Source of the DNA: a virus
Direction: 5' to 3' (one strand)
Length of the DNA: 39,407 nt
Virus record (IMG/VR): IMGVR_UViG_3300017995_000002
Coordinates: 1-39,407 of that record
A program made the position numbers and the translations under genes. The notes below the pieces were generated by a model. It saw only the letters and a list, made by a program, of their open reading frames with translations, did not search any database and was not told where the DNA came from. Numbering within the stretch: the first letter of the stretch is position 1; the number at the start of each line of letters is the position of its first letter. Positions 29,726-37,355 of this stretch are shown here, piece by piece.

Positions 29726-30484
29726 GCTTGCGCGCCTTTATCGCCTCGGTGAAGTCCCTCAGCATGGCGATTTGCTGGGCGACGGTCTGGGTACGGTACG
29801 GCCCGGCGCCGCGGTCGGCTCGCGGGTCAGCGACTGCGTCTGGAGTTGGGCGCCTGGGCATGAAGTCTTCCAGCTCATAGGGCGACAGCTTTTTCTTCTC
29901 GTCACGGTGAGCGTTGGCGTACATCGTGGCCAGCAGCGCCACGCGGCGATCGCGCCGCTCTTCAGCTGCCAGGTGCCGCTTCCAGAGCACGTCCAGCTCG
30001 CGCATGGTGAGCGACCAGAAGACCGCCGGCGCCAGGCCCAGGTCGTAGAGGCCCAGAGCCATCAGCTCAAGCCAGCGGTCCTCGAAGCCGTCTAACTCGG
30101 GCTCGTCGGCGGGGTTGGGATACCATTCGCCGGCGCCGCGCTCTGGATTTCCGGCTGCAGCCTGGCTGCCGCTTGTGCCGCCTCCGGGGAAACTTTTTTT
30201 TGCGCTTCGACGACCTTTTCGACGTAGAGCGGCAAGTCCGCCAGGTCGATCAGCTTCGCGATGTCCTCGGCCGGCAGGTCCGCCTCGTGCGCGATCGCAG
30301 CTGACATCATGTGCGGGATGCGCTCCAGCGCTTCGGCGCCCTTCAGGTCTGAGCGCGTAGCCAGGTCGATTTTGTGATTTTTCCAGAGCTGCACGATGTC
30401 GTACAGCCTGAACTTCAACGTGTAAGTCTTGCCCCCGAGCGTGACCTTGGGGTTTTCGGTTGGTGTGGTGTTGAGGTCTGACAT
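29718..30484 (-). CDS. Tail assembly chaperone, -1 frameshift (gpGT-like) product
   Basis: Predicted 255-aa fusion: residues 1-97 as in the short chaperone, then -1 slip at the A-run (30194-30200) into the overlapping frame that starts SFPGGGTSGSQAAAGNPERG and ends at 29718. The extension includes LMALGLYDLGLAPAVFWSLTMRELDVLWKRH and ALLATMYANAHRDEKKKLSPYELEDFMPRR, typical of the T part. Lambda-like phages need both forms for tail assembly around the tape measure. No independent start is evident in the extension. Confidence 0.75.
30092..30484 (-). CDS. Tail assembly chaperone, short (gpG-like) form
   Basis: 130 aa (MSDLNTTPTENPKVTLGGKTYTLKFRLYDIVQLWKNHKIDL). TLGGKTYTLKFRLYDIVQLW is typical of the chaperone family: a beta hairpin followed by helices (HMMSAAIAHEADLPAEDIAKLIDLADLPLYVEKVVEAQKK). 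It precedes the tape measure gene and shares its first 97 codons with the frameshift product. In-frame translation ends at 30092. Confidence 0.85.
   Translation of the reverse strand: MSDLNTTPTENPKVTLGGKTYTLKFRLYDIVQLWKNHKIDLATRSDLKGAEALERIPHMMSAAIAHEADLPAEDIAKLIDLADLPLYVEKVVEAQKKVSPEAAQAAARLQPEIQSAAPANGIPTPPTSPS
30194..30200 (-). other. Programmed -1 frameshift slippery site
   Basis: The minus-strand sequence is CAA AAA AAA G, an eight-A run (30201-30194); the heptamer A AAA AAA allows both codons to slip back one base. It lies near the end of the short chaperone and exactly where the overlapping frame becomes open. Confidence 0.75.
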
Positions 30485-30512
30485 TGGGCACTATTTTACA
30501 CCAGCGGCGCCG

Positions 30513-30824
30513 CTACGGTTTGAAGAACTTCCGATAGATGCCCTCTTGCATGAAAATCTGCAGGATGAAGTGGCTCGCGCCGTTGATCATCACAGCCAGA
30601 GGTGGCCACTTGATGAGGAAAAAGCCGCCGCCTTCCAGGTCGCCCATGATGCTGATGGTGACACCGGCCGCAGCGATCGCGGCAGCCACGACTGAGACGA
30701 TGCGGTTGGCGGTGTCGCTGTGCTCATTGAGCCAGGGAAACCACGCGGTACGCTTGACGAGCTGCAGCAGCCAGACCAGCACGACTGCTATAGCGACCTG
30801 ATGGCCAAAGGTTGTGTCTGTCAT
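30513..30824 (-). CDS. Holin-like membrane protein
   Basis: 103 aa from MTDTTFGHQVAIAVVLVWLLQLVKRTAWFPWLNEHSDTANRIVSVVAAAIAAAGVTISIMG. The ATG at 30824 is preferred over an in-frame TTG at 30833. A first membrane helix (about 8-24), the conserved WFPWLNExSDxxNRIVS block and a second helix (44-62) match a phage holin-like group; a third hydrophobic patch (LIKWPPLAVMINGASHFIL) follows. It lies between tube and chaperone genes, unusually far from the lysin at 19.8 kb. Other roles in tail assembly are possible. Confidence 0.65.
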   Translation of the reverse strand: MTDTTFGHQVAIAVVLVWLLQLVKRTAWFPWLNEHSDTANRIVSVVAAAIAAAGVTISIMGDLEGGGFFLIKWPPLAVMINGASHFILQIFMQEGIYRKFFKP

Positions 30825-30893
30825 AGTTGGCAACGATGCGCGGGCGCGCCCACCACTAAGCGCGCCCTCTGCGCAACGCCTCAGCCAGGAAGG

Positions 30894-31322
30894 TTAGGCC
30901 AAGAAGTTGGGCTGACCGACCGCCTCGAACGTGACCGAGGCTTCGATGACGCCCGCCACGGGCTCGGTCAGCGAAAACTTGCTGATGTAGGCCTGGAAGG
31001 TGTACTTGGTCGCGTCCTGGTCGGGGAACACGATGCGCCAGTTGCTCAGCACGCGCCCGGTGAATAGCGCCAACAAGCTGCGGTGGCCGCCGTCGTCGGG
31101 AACGAAGTACAGCTTGAAGGCAAGCTGGCCGGCGTCGAGCAACGTGGTGATTTTTTCGCGCCACGGTACAGTGGTCGAGTGGCTGGTCACGTCCACCACG
31201 GTCGCGGCGAGACCGAGGCCCGTGATGTCGCCCACGTTGGCGATGGTGGTGTAGTTGGGCGGCGAGCTGGAATCCGCCAACTGAATCAGGGTATTGATGG
31301 CCGGAACGGCAATCGGTGTCAT
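30894..31322 (-). CDS. Major tail (tube) protein
   Basis: 142 aa (MTPIAVPAINTLIQLADSSSPPNYTTIANVGDITGLGLAATVVDVTSHSTTVPWREKITTLLDAGQLAFKLYFVPDDGGH). The GLGLAATVVDVTSHST..WREKI...LLDAG.L.F.LYF.PDD block and the late KYTFQAYISKFSLTEPVAGVIEASVTFEAVGQPNF are standard for siphovirus tube proteins. It is the first tail gene after the connector genes. Confidence 0.9.
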   Translation of the reverse strand: MTPIAVPAINTLIQLADSSSPPNYTTIANVGDITGLGLAATVVDVTSHSTTVPWREKITTLLDAGQLAFKLYFVPDDGGHRSLLALFTGRVLSNWRIVFPDQDATKYTFQAYISKFSLTEPVAGVIEASVTFEAVGQPNFLA

Positions 31323-31338
31323 TGCTTAGTTGTTCTCC

Positions 31339-31806
31339 TTACTGGTCTTGAAACCAAAACTGCACGTCGATGCGCAAGCGAGCGAGCGGCGGCTGAGTGT
31401 TGGGCTCGACTTCCATGCGCGAGTCGTAGCTAAAAAAGTTGCCGCGGTCGACGGGCGGCGAGCCTGATGGAAAGAAAAAGTCCGAGCCGCGGAAGGCCGC
31501 GAGCACGGCCGCGTCGATCTGGCCGAGGGTGAGCGTCGAAGTCGCTCCGGTCGCCCAGAAAGTAAGCTGGAACCGCGCCCGGCCGGCTGAGGCCTGCTGA
31601 GCGAGCGGCGTGTGTACGAACAGGCGCGGGCTCGAGATTCGCTGGTAGACACCCGCAGGGTAGGCGAGGGCGCCTGCTCCCGTGACGTTCTGCTGTGGCA
31701 GCTGCTTGTCGTAGAAAGCGACATTTCCGCCGGCGTCGACTGCCAGCAGAGCTTGGACGCCGGCGTTCCCAGCAATCGCAGTGTAGAGTTGTTGCTCAAG
31801 GGTCAT
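31339..31806 (-). CDS. Tail terminator-type protein (DUF3168-like)
   Basis: 155 aa. MTLEQQLYTAIAGNAGVQALLAVDAGGNVAFYDKQLPQQ, later PRLFVHTPLAQQASAGRARFQLTFWA and RLRIDVQFWFQDQ, follow the LxxxlYxxLxxxxxVxAlv ... VxFQltfwA pattern of tail terminator proteins that cap the tube and join it to the head. ATGA overlap with the gp10-like gene upstream; 16 bases before the tube gene. Confidence 0.75.
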   Translation of the reverse strand: MTLEQQLYTAIAGNAGVQALLAVDAGGNVAFYDKQLPQQNVTGAGALAYPAGVYQRISSPRLFVHTPLAQQASAGRARFQLTFWATGATSTLTLGQIDAAVLAAFRGSDFFFPSGSPPVDRGNFFSYDSRMEVEPNTQPPLARLRIDVQFWFQDQ

Positions 31807-32258
31807 CGTCTCCGCGCCGCTACGCTCGCCATTGCGGCATCCAGCTCTGTATACACGCTCTCTTTGATGGCCGCGGCCGCCTCGTCCTGCTTGTTGTCGA
31901 AGGCCGGCCGCATGTAAGGCTGCGCCGCCTGATGGTAGTCGCGCCCGAGGCTGTCTTTATCGAAGAAACCGTACTCGATGCGCCGCGCATAGGCCGGGTC
32001 AAAGCCGTACTTGTTGTCAGCCGGAACAAAGGGCGCCACCTGCATCGTGTAGCGGGTGTCGGTTGACTCGAACTCTTGGGCGTGGATGTGGTCGCGCAAA
32101 TTGCCCGTGTCGACCGGCACCAGCGCGCGCGCTTCCTCGACGAACAGGTTGGCCGCTTCAGGCGTCCCTTCCTTGAGTCCTTTCATGGCGCCGCGGATGA
32201 GGTACTTGACTTTGAGCGTGAGCGTGTCGACGCCTTCCATACGCACGATGAGCTTCAT
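31803..32258 (-). CDS. HK97 gp10-like head-tail joining protein
   Basis: 151 aa from MKLIVRMEGVDTLTLKVKYLIRGAMKGL; the ATG overlaps the upstream stop (ATGA). The family signature is EARALVPVDTGNLRDHIHAQ, followed by VAPFVPADNKYGFDPAYARRIEYGF and AAQPYMRPAFDNKQDEA. Such proteins complete the head-tail interface. Encoded in the expected order between head-closure and tail-terminator genes. Confidence 0.85.
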   Translation of the reverse strand: MKLIVRMEGVDTLTLKVKYLIRGAMKGLKEGTPEAANLFVEEARALVPVDTGNLRDHIHAQEFESTDTRYTMQVAPFVPADNKYGFDPAYARRIEYGFFDKDSLGRDYHQAAQPYMRPAFDNKQDEAAAAIKESVYTELDAAMASVAARRR

Positions 32259-32653
32259 AGGGTGTAAATCCTCACCGCGCAGCGCGTCTGGTTGTGCGTA
32301 GAATCGTGCTCGACCGCCATAATCTCGTAGCGGGTGCCATCGACCAGCACGGTGTACTGCTGCAGCACGGCCGGGTAGTAGCTGCCGAGCAGCAAGTGCC
32401 GCAGGTTGATGGTGTCGAACTCCATCGGCATCCGCCGGACGCCGCCCTGGTCGGGCCGGAAGGCGCTTTGTACTGAGAGCTGGCACTGGATGTTGACCAG
32501 GCCCGCGACGTTGACCCAGTCCGCCAGGTCAGGCTGGCCGGTCGAGCTGACTGTGTTGGTGCGCTGCTGGAAGGTAGCCGTGCTTATCATGGCGCCGGCT
32601 TGCCGCGCTGTGGGCATCACAGACAGAAACTCGTAGGTGAGGTCCTGTCTCAT
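32255..32653 (-). CDS. Head closure-like protein
   Basis: 132 aa from MRQDLTYEFLSVMPTARQAGAMISTATFQQRTNTVSSTGQPDL. ATGA overlap with the connector gene. The core DWVNVAGLVNIQCQLSVQSAFRPD and YTVLVDGTRYEIMAVEHDSTHNQTRCAVRIYTL matches phage head-closure (gp16/stopper) proteins: small beta barrels preventing DNA leakage. Position supports this. Confidence 0.7.
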   Translation of the reverse strand: MRQDLTYEFLSVMPTARQAGAMISTATFQQRTNTVSSTGQPDLADWVNVAGLVNIQCQLSVQSAFRPDQGGVRRMPMEFDTINLRHLLLGSYYPAVLQQYTVLVDGTRYEIMAVEHDSTHNQTRCAVRIYTL

Positions 32654-33132
32654 ACGCCACTTTGCCTTTGTACCTGAGCCCAGAAGCGATCGCGGAAGCT
32701 CCAATAGGTGGGGCACTGTTCGATGATGGCCATGGCGCCCGACTCGTCGTCGACCTGGCGATAGGAGTCAGCCTGGGTGTGGAGCGCATCGGCAGCCTTG
32801 GAAGCGTCGAGCTTGACGTCCAACATCTGCTGGATGCCAGCCAGGCGCGCCTTGTTCGACGCAATGGAGTCGAGCAGCATGGCCGCAATGCGCAGGTAGG
32901 AAACCGGCGTCGGCGGAAGGTTCCGGCCTTGAGCGCCCGAGTAGAACATCGAGCTTTGCCACTGGTAGCCCTGCGCCAGGGTAGCCAGGTTGATTTCCTC
33001 GTCCGCAAAAATGTAGATCGGTGTGATGCCGTCGGCCGCAAACTGCTGGGTGTCGGAGATGAGCAGCCGCGGTATGTCGATCGGCGGGTTCACCGTCGGC
33101 GGGCTGGCCAAAGGTCCATAGCTGAAGCTCAT
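32650..33132 (-). CDS. Head-tail connector (adaptor)-like protein
   Basis: 160 aa from MSFSYGPLASPPTVNPPIDIPRLLI. The earlier in-frame start would add an improbable hydrophobic lead. DEEINLATLAQGYQWQS... and LRIAAMLLDSIASNKARLAGIQQMLDVKLDASKAADALHTQADSYRQ form the helical bundle common to adaptor proteins that ring the portal. It follows the capsid gene by 78 bases. Confidence 0.75.
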   Translation of the reverse strand: MSFSYGPLASPPTVNPPIDIPRLLISDTQQFAADGITPIYIFADEEINLATLAQGYQWQSSMFYSGAQGRNLPPTPVSYLRIAAMLLDSIASNKARLAGIQQMLDVKLDASKAADALHTQADSYRQVDDESGAMAIIEQCPTYWSFRDRFWAQVQRQSGV

Positions 33133-33210
33133 AAGCAAAAACAACAATGCCGCGCTGCCCGGACACCCGAACGGCAGCGCGGCACGCATCCCAGGAAACG
33201 TCCCCGCCGG

Positions 33211-34602
33211 TTAGCTGCCGGCGCCAGTGGATCCGACTACCGAGCGGCCGTCGATTTGCGCCGCGCCCATGACCGTGACAATTTTCATGTCCTGATCCAT
33301 GGTGTAGAAGTCGCCCATCATCGGCTCAACGCCGCCGCCGATGCGCTGCGTGTTCGGAACCTTCTGGTAAATCTGCGGCGTCTCGAAGCCCTGCAGCCAT
33401 CCGACCTCGACGGCCGGGCGCATCTGAGCCATTGGGTCCATCACGATGAACCAGAGGGTCTGCTTGATGTTGCCAGCCGCGCCCGAGGCCACGATCGGGA
33501 TATAGGGGTCGAGCACCAGCTCCATGTTTTGCAGCGCCCAGTTGCCCACCTGGACGAGCTGCGCCGGGAAGTTGGCCGAGCTGAGCGTGCCGCCTTCGAC
33601 GGCCACGTAGCTGGTCAGCATCGTCTTCAAGTTCTGGGCGGTCGCGGTCAAGCTGGGACCGTAGACCAGGATGGGCTTGCCGGTCATCAGGATGGGGTCG
33701 CCGCCCGAGTCGAGCATGCCAGCCAGCACCTTGAAGGCGTCCTGGATGCCTTGGATGCTCAGCGGCGGGTTGTTGGAAGCCGCCCCGTAGGTGGTCGTAA
33801 TGAGGTTCTTGTAACCAGAGCTGAACAGGGTCGAGCTGAGCCCAGAGCTGCCAACAAACTGCGAAGTGATGAACTTGTGGATACCGCGGTTTCCGGCGAT
33901 GGCCAGGCGGTTCGACAGGTCCTTGAAGATGCCCAGGTCGTCGTTGACGAACGCCCGCCAGTTGACCGAGGTCATCGCATGGTAGAGCTTGGGCTGGTAC
34001 TGGATGGGCGCGGTCGAGGTCGTCGGCCCGTAGGTGGCGCCGTCCTGCGGGGTCGGGCCATAGAGAGCGCGCTGAGGCGGCGGCGCCGCGGCGTCCATCG
34101 CGGTCAGCGGCGTGACGACGCCGTCGAGCAAGTAGCGGCTCACGATGCGGAAGTCGCGCAGCGTGTGAATCTTCACCAGCCCTTTGTTGGGGATGGGATA
34201 GGCGTTATAGAAGCCGTAGTACATGCGGTCGAGCACGTCGACAAAGAGCGACTGGTAATCGGTAACGCTCATCGTTTCGCGCAATCCCAGCAGATTACGG
34301 CCGCCCGGGTCGCCATAAAGGCCCGGGTACTTTTCGATCAGGTGCGCCACGGCCCATTCGTTCTTGGGCCGCATGGCTTCCTTGACCAGGAACGGGTCAA
34401 CGCGGCCAGCGAGGGCGTCGGCATAGAGCCGAGCAGCCGCGCGGACGCGACGCTCTTGGACGGCGCCGGCCTCGCGCTGTGCCGCGGCGAAGCCCATGGC
34501 GCCCAGAGTGCCGTTGACTTCGCCCTGGTTCGAGAACTGATACGGCAGCGCGGGAAGGTTCTCGCCCTTCAATCCCGCGGCTTGAAAATCGAGTTGCATC
34601 AT
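33211..34602 (-). CDS. Major capsid protein (Mu gpT-like / HK97 fold)
   Basis: 463 aa (MMQLDFQAAGLKGENLPALPYQFSNQGEVNGT). Capsid-like segments include TMSVTDYQSLFVDVLDRMYYGFYNAYPIPNKGLVKIHTLRDFRIVSRYLLDGVVTPL, WRAFVNDDLGIFKDLSNRLAIAGNRGIHKFITSQF and LVLDPYIPIVASGAAGNIKQTLWFIVMDP, consistent with the HK97-fold Mu-T-type family. It follows the protease and decoration-type genes in the usual order. Expected to be the most abundant virion protein. Confidence 0.85.
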   Translation of the reverse strand: MMQLDFQAAGLKGENLPALPYQFSNQGEVNGTLGAMGFAAAQREAGAVQERRVRAAARLYADALAGRVDPFLVKEAMRPKNEWAVAHLIEKYPGLYGDPGGRNLLGLRETMSVTDYQSLFVDVLDRMYYGFYNAYPIPNKGLVKIHTLRDFRIVSRYLLDGVVTPLTAMDAAAPPPQRALYGPTPQDGATYGPTTSTAPIQYQPKLYHAMTSVNWRAFVNDDLGIFKDLSNRLAIAGNRGIHKFITSQFVGSSGLSSTLFSSGYKNLITTTYGAASNNPPLSIQGIQDAFKVLAGMLDSGGDPILMTGKPILVYGPSLTATAQNLKTMLTSYVAVEGGTLSSANFPAQLVQVGNWALQNMELVLDPYIPIVASGAAGNIKQTLWFIVMDPMAQMRPAVEVGWLQGFETPQIYQKVPNTQRIGGGVEPMMGDFYTMDQDMKIVTVMGAAQIDGRSVVGSTGAGS

Positions 34603-34635
34603 GCCCCCTTGTGAAAGTGTTCGGCCGCCTCGTGT

Positions 34636-35040
34636 TTAGCCGCCGGTCGTGATTTCGACGTTGGCCGCGGTGTCGGTCGCGCCAGCGCTGACAGCGACAT
34701 AGTTCGGGTCGAGATTGCCGAAACGGGTATTGCTCGAATTGGCGTCGATGGTCAGCCCGGTGGTCACGTTGGTGGTCGAGTCGAGCGTGCCGGTGGCGTA
34801 CAGCGCATCGCCCGGGTTGATTTTGTGCGTCGTCTGCGGCGACTCGGCTGTCTGGCCGACGACAGTCGTGGCAAACGTGCCGTTGAGCAAAAAGGTAGTG
34901 CCGCCGGTCAGGCTCGAATAGTCGTCGAGCGCGAACGCCGGAATGACGCCCAGCAGAACCGGGTCGCCGCTTTTGACCGTGGTCGGGCACAGCGCAAAGC
35001 GCCGGCTCGTCGGAGTCCCTGTAAAGACCTGGTTTTTCAC
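34636..35040 (-). CDS. Capsid decoration-type protein (DUF2190-like)
   Basis: 134 aa, GTG start (VKNQVFTGTPTSRRFALCPTTVKSGDPVLLGVIPAFALDDYSSLTGGTTFLLNGTFATTV). KSGDPVLLGxIPAxALDxxxS and the Thr/Asn-rich C-terminus match small proteins next to Mu-T-type capsid genes that decorate the shell (DUF2190 style). It starts just below the protease stop. Confidence 0.75.
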   Translation of the reverse strand: MKNQVFTGTPTSRRFALCPTTVKSGDPVLLGVIPAFALDDYSSLTGGTTFLLNGTFATTVVGQTAESPQTTHKINPGDALYATGTLDSTTNVTTGLTIDANSSNTRFGNLDPNYVAVSAGATDTAANVEITTGG

Positions 35041-35041
35041 G

Positions 35042-36673
35042 TTAGGCTACCTCTCTCCCGCGGGCCGCAAACTTCGCGGCCTCCTTGGGCAGGCCCAATT
35101 CCTCGAAGACCTCGCGGAACTCGCGGCGGTCCTGCTTCGCCGCTTCCTTCAGCCGCTTAGCTTCCTTGGGCTTCAGCACGGGCTGGCTGCCCATGCCGAC
35201 GACGCGCACGCCGGTCTCAGAGAGCACGGCGCCGATGCGCTTGCACTCGGCTTCGATGCGCTCGACCAGCTTTTTGGCGTCCAGCTCGCCGGCGGCGGTC
35301 GCTGGGATCCCTTGCGCCAGTACGTTGTCGATAACGTACTGCTTGGCACTCTCGCGCAGGCTCACGCCGGCGAGCGCGCGGTTTGCTTCGACGATCGCGT
35401 CGCCGCGCAGAGCGCGCTCACGCAGCGGGCCAGTCGATTGGTCGATTAGCTTCTGTACTTCCTTGAGGTCCATGTCAGCTCCTTGCTGCTGGGATTCGGC
35501 GCCGCGCGCCGCTTCGGTTAAAATCATTCCGCCGGCGCCGGCGCGGGTAACCACGTCGACCGACTCGGCGCTGGTTAGCTCGCTCAACACCGGCAGCCCG
35601 TCTCGCTTCGTGCCGCTCTCGGCTTTGCCTGAGGCGCGAATGCTCATCCCGACGTGGGCCGCTTTTTCCTCAACCATCTGCCCGTGGTCTGCAAAGACCT
35701 TCATGCGAGCGTAGAGGCCTGGCCCTTTGGCGTGCGACTCCTGGTAGGCGGCGTCGGTCGTGAGCACGCCGGCGAGATTCGCCACGTCGCCCTCAGGCCG
35801 CTGAGCTTCCTCGGCCGCGGTCGGGTGGTTGAGGTACACGTGCGTGCCAGCTTTGAAAACCTTCGGGCCGTCACGCTGCAGCACTTCCTTGGGATAGAAA
35901 GCTGAGCTGCCTTTGCCGGGCGCGATGAGCTTGATTTCATAGTCGGCCTTGGCTTCCTTGAGGACGATGGTTTCCATCGTGGTGGCCGACTCAACCAGGC
36001 GAAGCCCCCCGGGATCCGACCCTACGCCAGTTGCGTGTTTTGACTCCTTGGAGTCGTCGCCGCCGTTCTGCCAGGACTTCGGCAAATACTTGGTCCAGCC
36101 CTTTTTCTTGGCGATGCGGATGATGTTCGCCTTGAGGGTCGAAATGCCGAAGTTGGCCGAGCCCGCACGCCCCATCGAACGAACCGCGGCCATGACGTCG
36201 CCCGGCTTCAGGATCGGGAAGCTCTGGCCTTTGCCGGCGAAGCTGCCAGCGTCGGCCCCGGCGCGCTCGGCCTTACTGATGAAACGCTCGTAGAGCGGCA
36301 GCTCGGTGTACAGCTTGTCGCGCTTGAAGGCCGACTCGAGTGAGGCGTAATGGTCTTCGTCGTCGGCTTCCTCTTCGTAGCTGGTGCGCGGCATGACGTC
36401 GACGGCGTTTTCGACGTCGATCGCGGCCACCTGCTTGCCGTTGGTGGTGGAGAACTCATAGGCCGCCTTCATCAGGTTGCCGTTGCAGCTGTAAATCACG
36501 TCGCCCGACTGGTCATCGCCGAAGATGTCGACGATGTAGTAGTACTCGTCGTTGTCAGAGCCGATGTCGCGCAGGGCGTCGGAGAGCCGGCTGCAGATGT
36601 CTCGCTGAGAAAGCTGGGTCGCGTCTTCCTGAAGCCGGAAGGCAACCGCCTGGAAACCTTCGGTAAGCCGCAT
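35042..36673 (-). CDS. Prohead maturation protease / scaffold-type protein
   Basis: 543 aa. An N-terminal region of unknown role (residues 1-215, with KPGDVMAAVRSMGRAGSANFGISTLKANIIRIAKKKGWTKYLPKSW) precedes the protease-like domain (YEIKLIAPGKGSSAFYPKEVLQRDGPKVFKAGTHVYLNHPTAAEEAQRPEGDVANLAGVL... MVEEKAAHVGMSIRASGKAESG ... ESVDVVTRAGAGGMIL). A coiled scaffold-like C-terminus follows (LIDQSTGPLRERALRGDAIVEANRAL, then EAKRLKEAAKQDRREFREVFEELG). HVYLNHP and GMSIRASG/VDVVTRAGAGG are typical of Mu-I/U35-like maturation proteases. The first head gene behind the divergent promoter. Confidence 0.8.
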   Translation of the reverse strand: MRLTEGFQAVAFRLQEDATQLSQRDICSRLSDALRDIGSDNDEYYYIVDIFGDDQSGDVIYSCNGNLMKAAYEFSTTNGKQVAAIDVENAVDVMPRTSYEEEADDEDHYASLESAFKRDKLYTELPLYERFISKAERAGADAGSFAGKGQSFPILKPGDVMAAVRSMGRAGSANFGISTLKANIIRIAKKKGWTKYLPKSWQNGGDDSKESKHATGVGSDPGGLRLVESATTMETIVLKEAKADYEIKLIAPGKGSSAFYPKEVLQRDGPKVFKAGTHVYLNHPTAAEEAQRPEGDVANLAGVLTTDAAYQESHAKGPGLYARMKVFADHGQMVEEKAAHVGMSIRASGKAESGTKRDGLPVLSELTSAESVDVVTRAGAGGMILTEAARGAESQQQGADMDLKEVQKLIDQSTGPLRERALRGDAIVEANRALAGVSLRESAKQYVIDNVLAQGIPATAAGELDAKKLVERIEAECKRIGAVLSETGVRVVGMGSQPVLKPKEAKRLKEAAKQDRREFREVFEELGLPKEAAKFAARGREVA

Positions 36674-36684
36674 CCTGATTCCAG

Positions 36685-36713
36685 AGCATAATCGGGTGAA
36701 CTTGTTTCAGCAA
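36685..36713 (-). promoter_or_regulatory. Predicted promoter for head genes
   Basis: Minus strand: -35 TTGCTG (36713-36708), 17-bp spacer, -10 TATGCT (36690-36685). The ATG at 36673 is 12 bases below, so the leader is very short. Its -35 box abuts the -35 of the plus-strand promoter. Confidence 0.6.
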
Positions 36714-36730
36714 GGGAGTTTGTGTAAAAT
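36702..36730 (+). promoter_or_regulatory. Predicted plus-strand promoter, leaderless start
   Basis: -35 TTGTTT (36702-36707), 17-bp spacer, -10 TAAAAT (36725-36730). The ATG at 36738 coincides with the expected transcription start, and no ribosome site precedes it, so the mRNA is probably leaderless. Confidence 0.65.
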
Positions 36731-36737
36731 CTACAAC

Positions 36738-37028
36738 ATGGCCGCTGAGCTGCTGACAGAGGCTCCCGTCATTCGAGCACACGACTTGTGCTTCACCTGC
36801 GCCAGTAATCCGCGAGCGCGAAACAGCTCGTACTGCTTGGAGTGCTGGAGTAAGTACTTTAGAACCTACAGGAAAACGTCAAAAGAGAATACCCAGCAGC
36901 GCCACATGGTTCGCGGCGCCGAGCTGATGCGCCAGGCGGTCCTTCGGGCGTTTCAGAACATCGACAAGCTCGAAATGAACGGCCGCACTGCGGTCGAGAT
37001 TGTCCGCGGGATCCAGCTGGAGCTGTGA
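36738..37028 (+). CDS. Plus-strand zinc-ribbon protein, candidate regulator
   Basis: 96 aa from MAAELLTEAPVIRAHDLCFTCASNPRARNSSYCLECWSKYFRTYRKTSKENTQQ. CFTC and CLEC, 16 residues apart, form a zinc ribbon; the following basic helices (WSKYFRTYRKTSK) suit DNA binding. The helical C-terminus (GAELMRQAVLRAFQNIDKLEMNGRTAVEIVRGIQLEL) may oligomerise. One of only two plus-strand genes, divergent from the head operon with an abutting promoter and convergent with the 98-aa virion gene. It could regulate the adjacent promoters; that is inference. Confidence 0.7.
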   Translation: MAAELLTEAPVIRAHDLCFTCASNPRARNSSYCLECWSKYFRTYRKTSKENTQQRHMVRGAELMRQAVLRAFQNIDKLEMNGRTAVEIVRGIQLEL

Positions 37029-37044
37029 CGTTCCACGTGGAACG
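37029..37044. other. parS-like perfect 16-bp palindrome
   Basis: CGTTCCACGTGGAACG, perfect over 16 bp, between two convergent stop codons. The central 14 bp, GTTCCACGTGGAAC, equals the core of bacterial chromosomal parS (ParB-binding) sites as known in pseudomonads. No T-run, so a poor intrinsic terminator. No ParA or ParB gene is visible. Only one copy is seen. Confidence 0.6.
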
Positions 37045-37045
37045 G

Positions 37046-37342
37046 TCAGGGCAGGTAGGTGATGGCTACCTTGTCGCTTCCGCTCGCACCATAGACGTAA
37101 ATCGTCGTCAGGTCGTAGCGGCCCTGGTCGAAGTCGACTCGCGGGAAGATGAGACTTGTCCCTTTCGCGATCGTGGCGCCGCGACTCGCTCCGACGTTGG
37201 AATCTCCGACGCGCACGTCGGCGCCGTTCGTGCTCGGCGCGGTGAACTGTATCCAGGTGGCCAGAGCCGGCGCGGTGTTCGTTGAGACCGCCGTGGCCGT
37301 TCCATTCGGCGTGATGTCAGCAATCGTCTGAGGGACGTTCAT
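37046..37342 (-). CDS. Small virion-type protein (98 aa)
   Basis: MNVPQTIADITPNGTATAVSTNTAPALATWIQFTAPSTNGADVRVGDSNVGASRGATIAKGTSLIFPRVDFDQGRYDLTTIYVYGASGSDKVAITYLP. Beta-strand-rich and small-residue-rich; similar short proteins follow MuF genes in phages and are probably capsid fibres or decorations. Preceded by the MuF gene, followed by the plus-strand gene in convergent orientation. Confidence 0.7.
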   Translation of the reverse strand: MNVPQTIADITPNGTATAVSTNTAPALATWIQFTAPSTNGADVRVGDSNVGASRGATIAKGTSLIFPRVDFDQGRYDLTTIYVYGASGSDKVAITYLP

Positions 37343-37355
37343 GGCCGGAAGTATA

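Noticed and set aside
30503-30514. 12-bp palindrome AGCGGCGCCGCT below the holin-like gene
   Set aside because: No loop and no T-run; a chance GC palindrome is plausible.
32662-34614. Plus-strand 650-codon open frame opposite the capsid and connector genes
   Set aside because: It lies antisense to the major capsid and connector genes, whose minus-strand products are recognisable. Long antisense frames are expected in GC-rich DNA, and the protein is low-complexity Arg/Val/Gly-rich.
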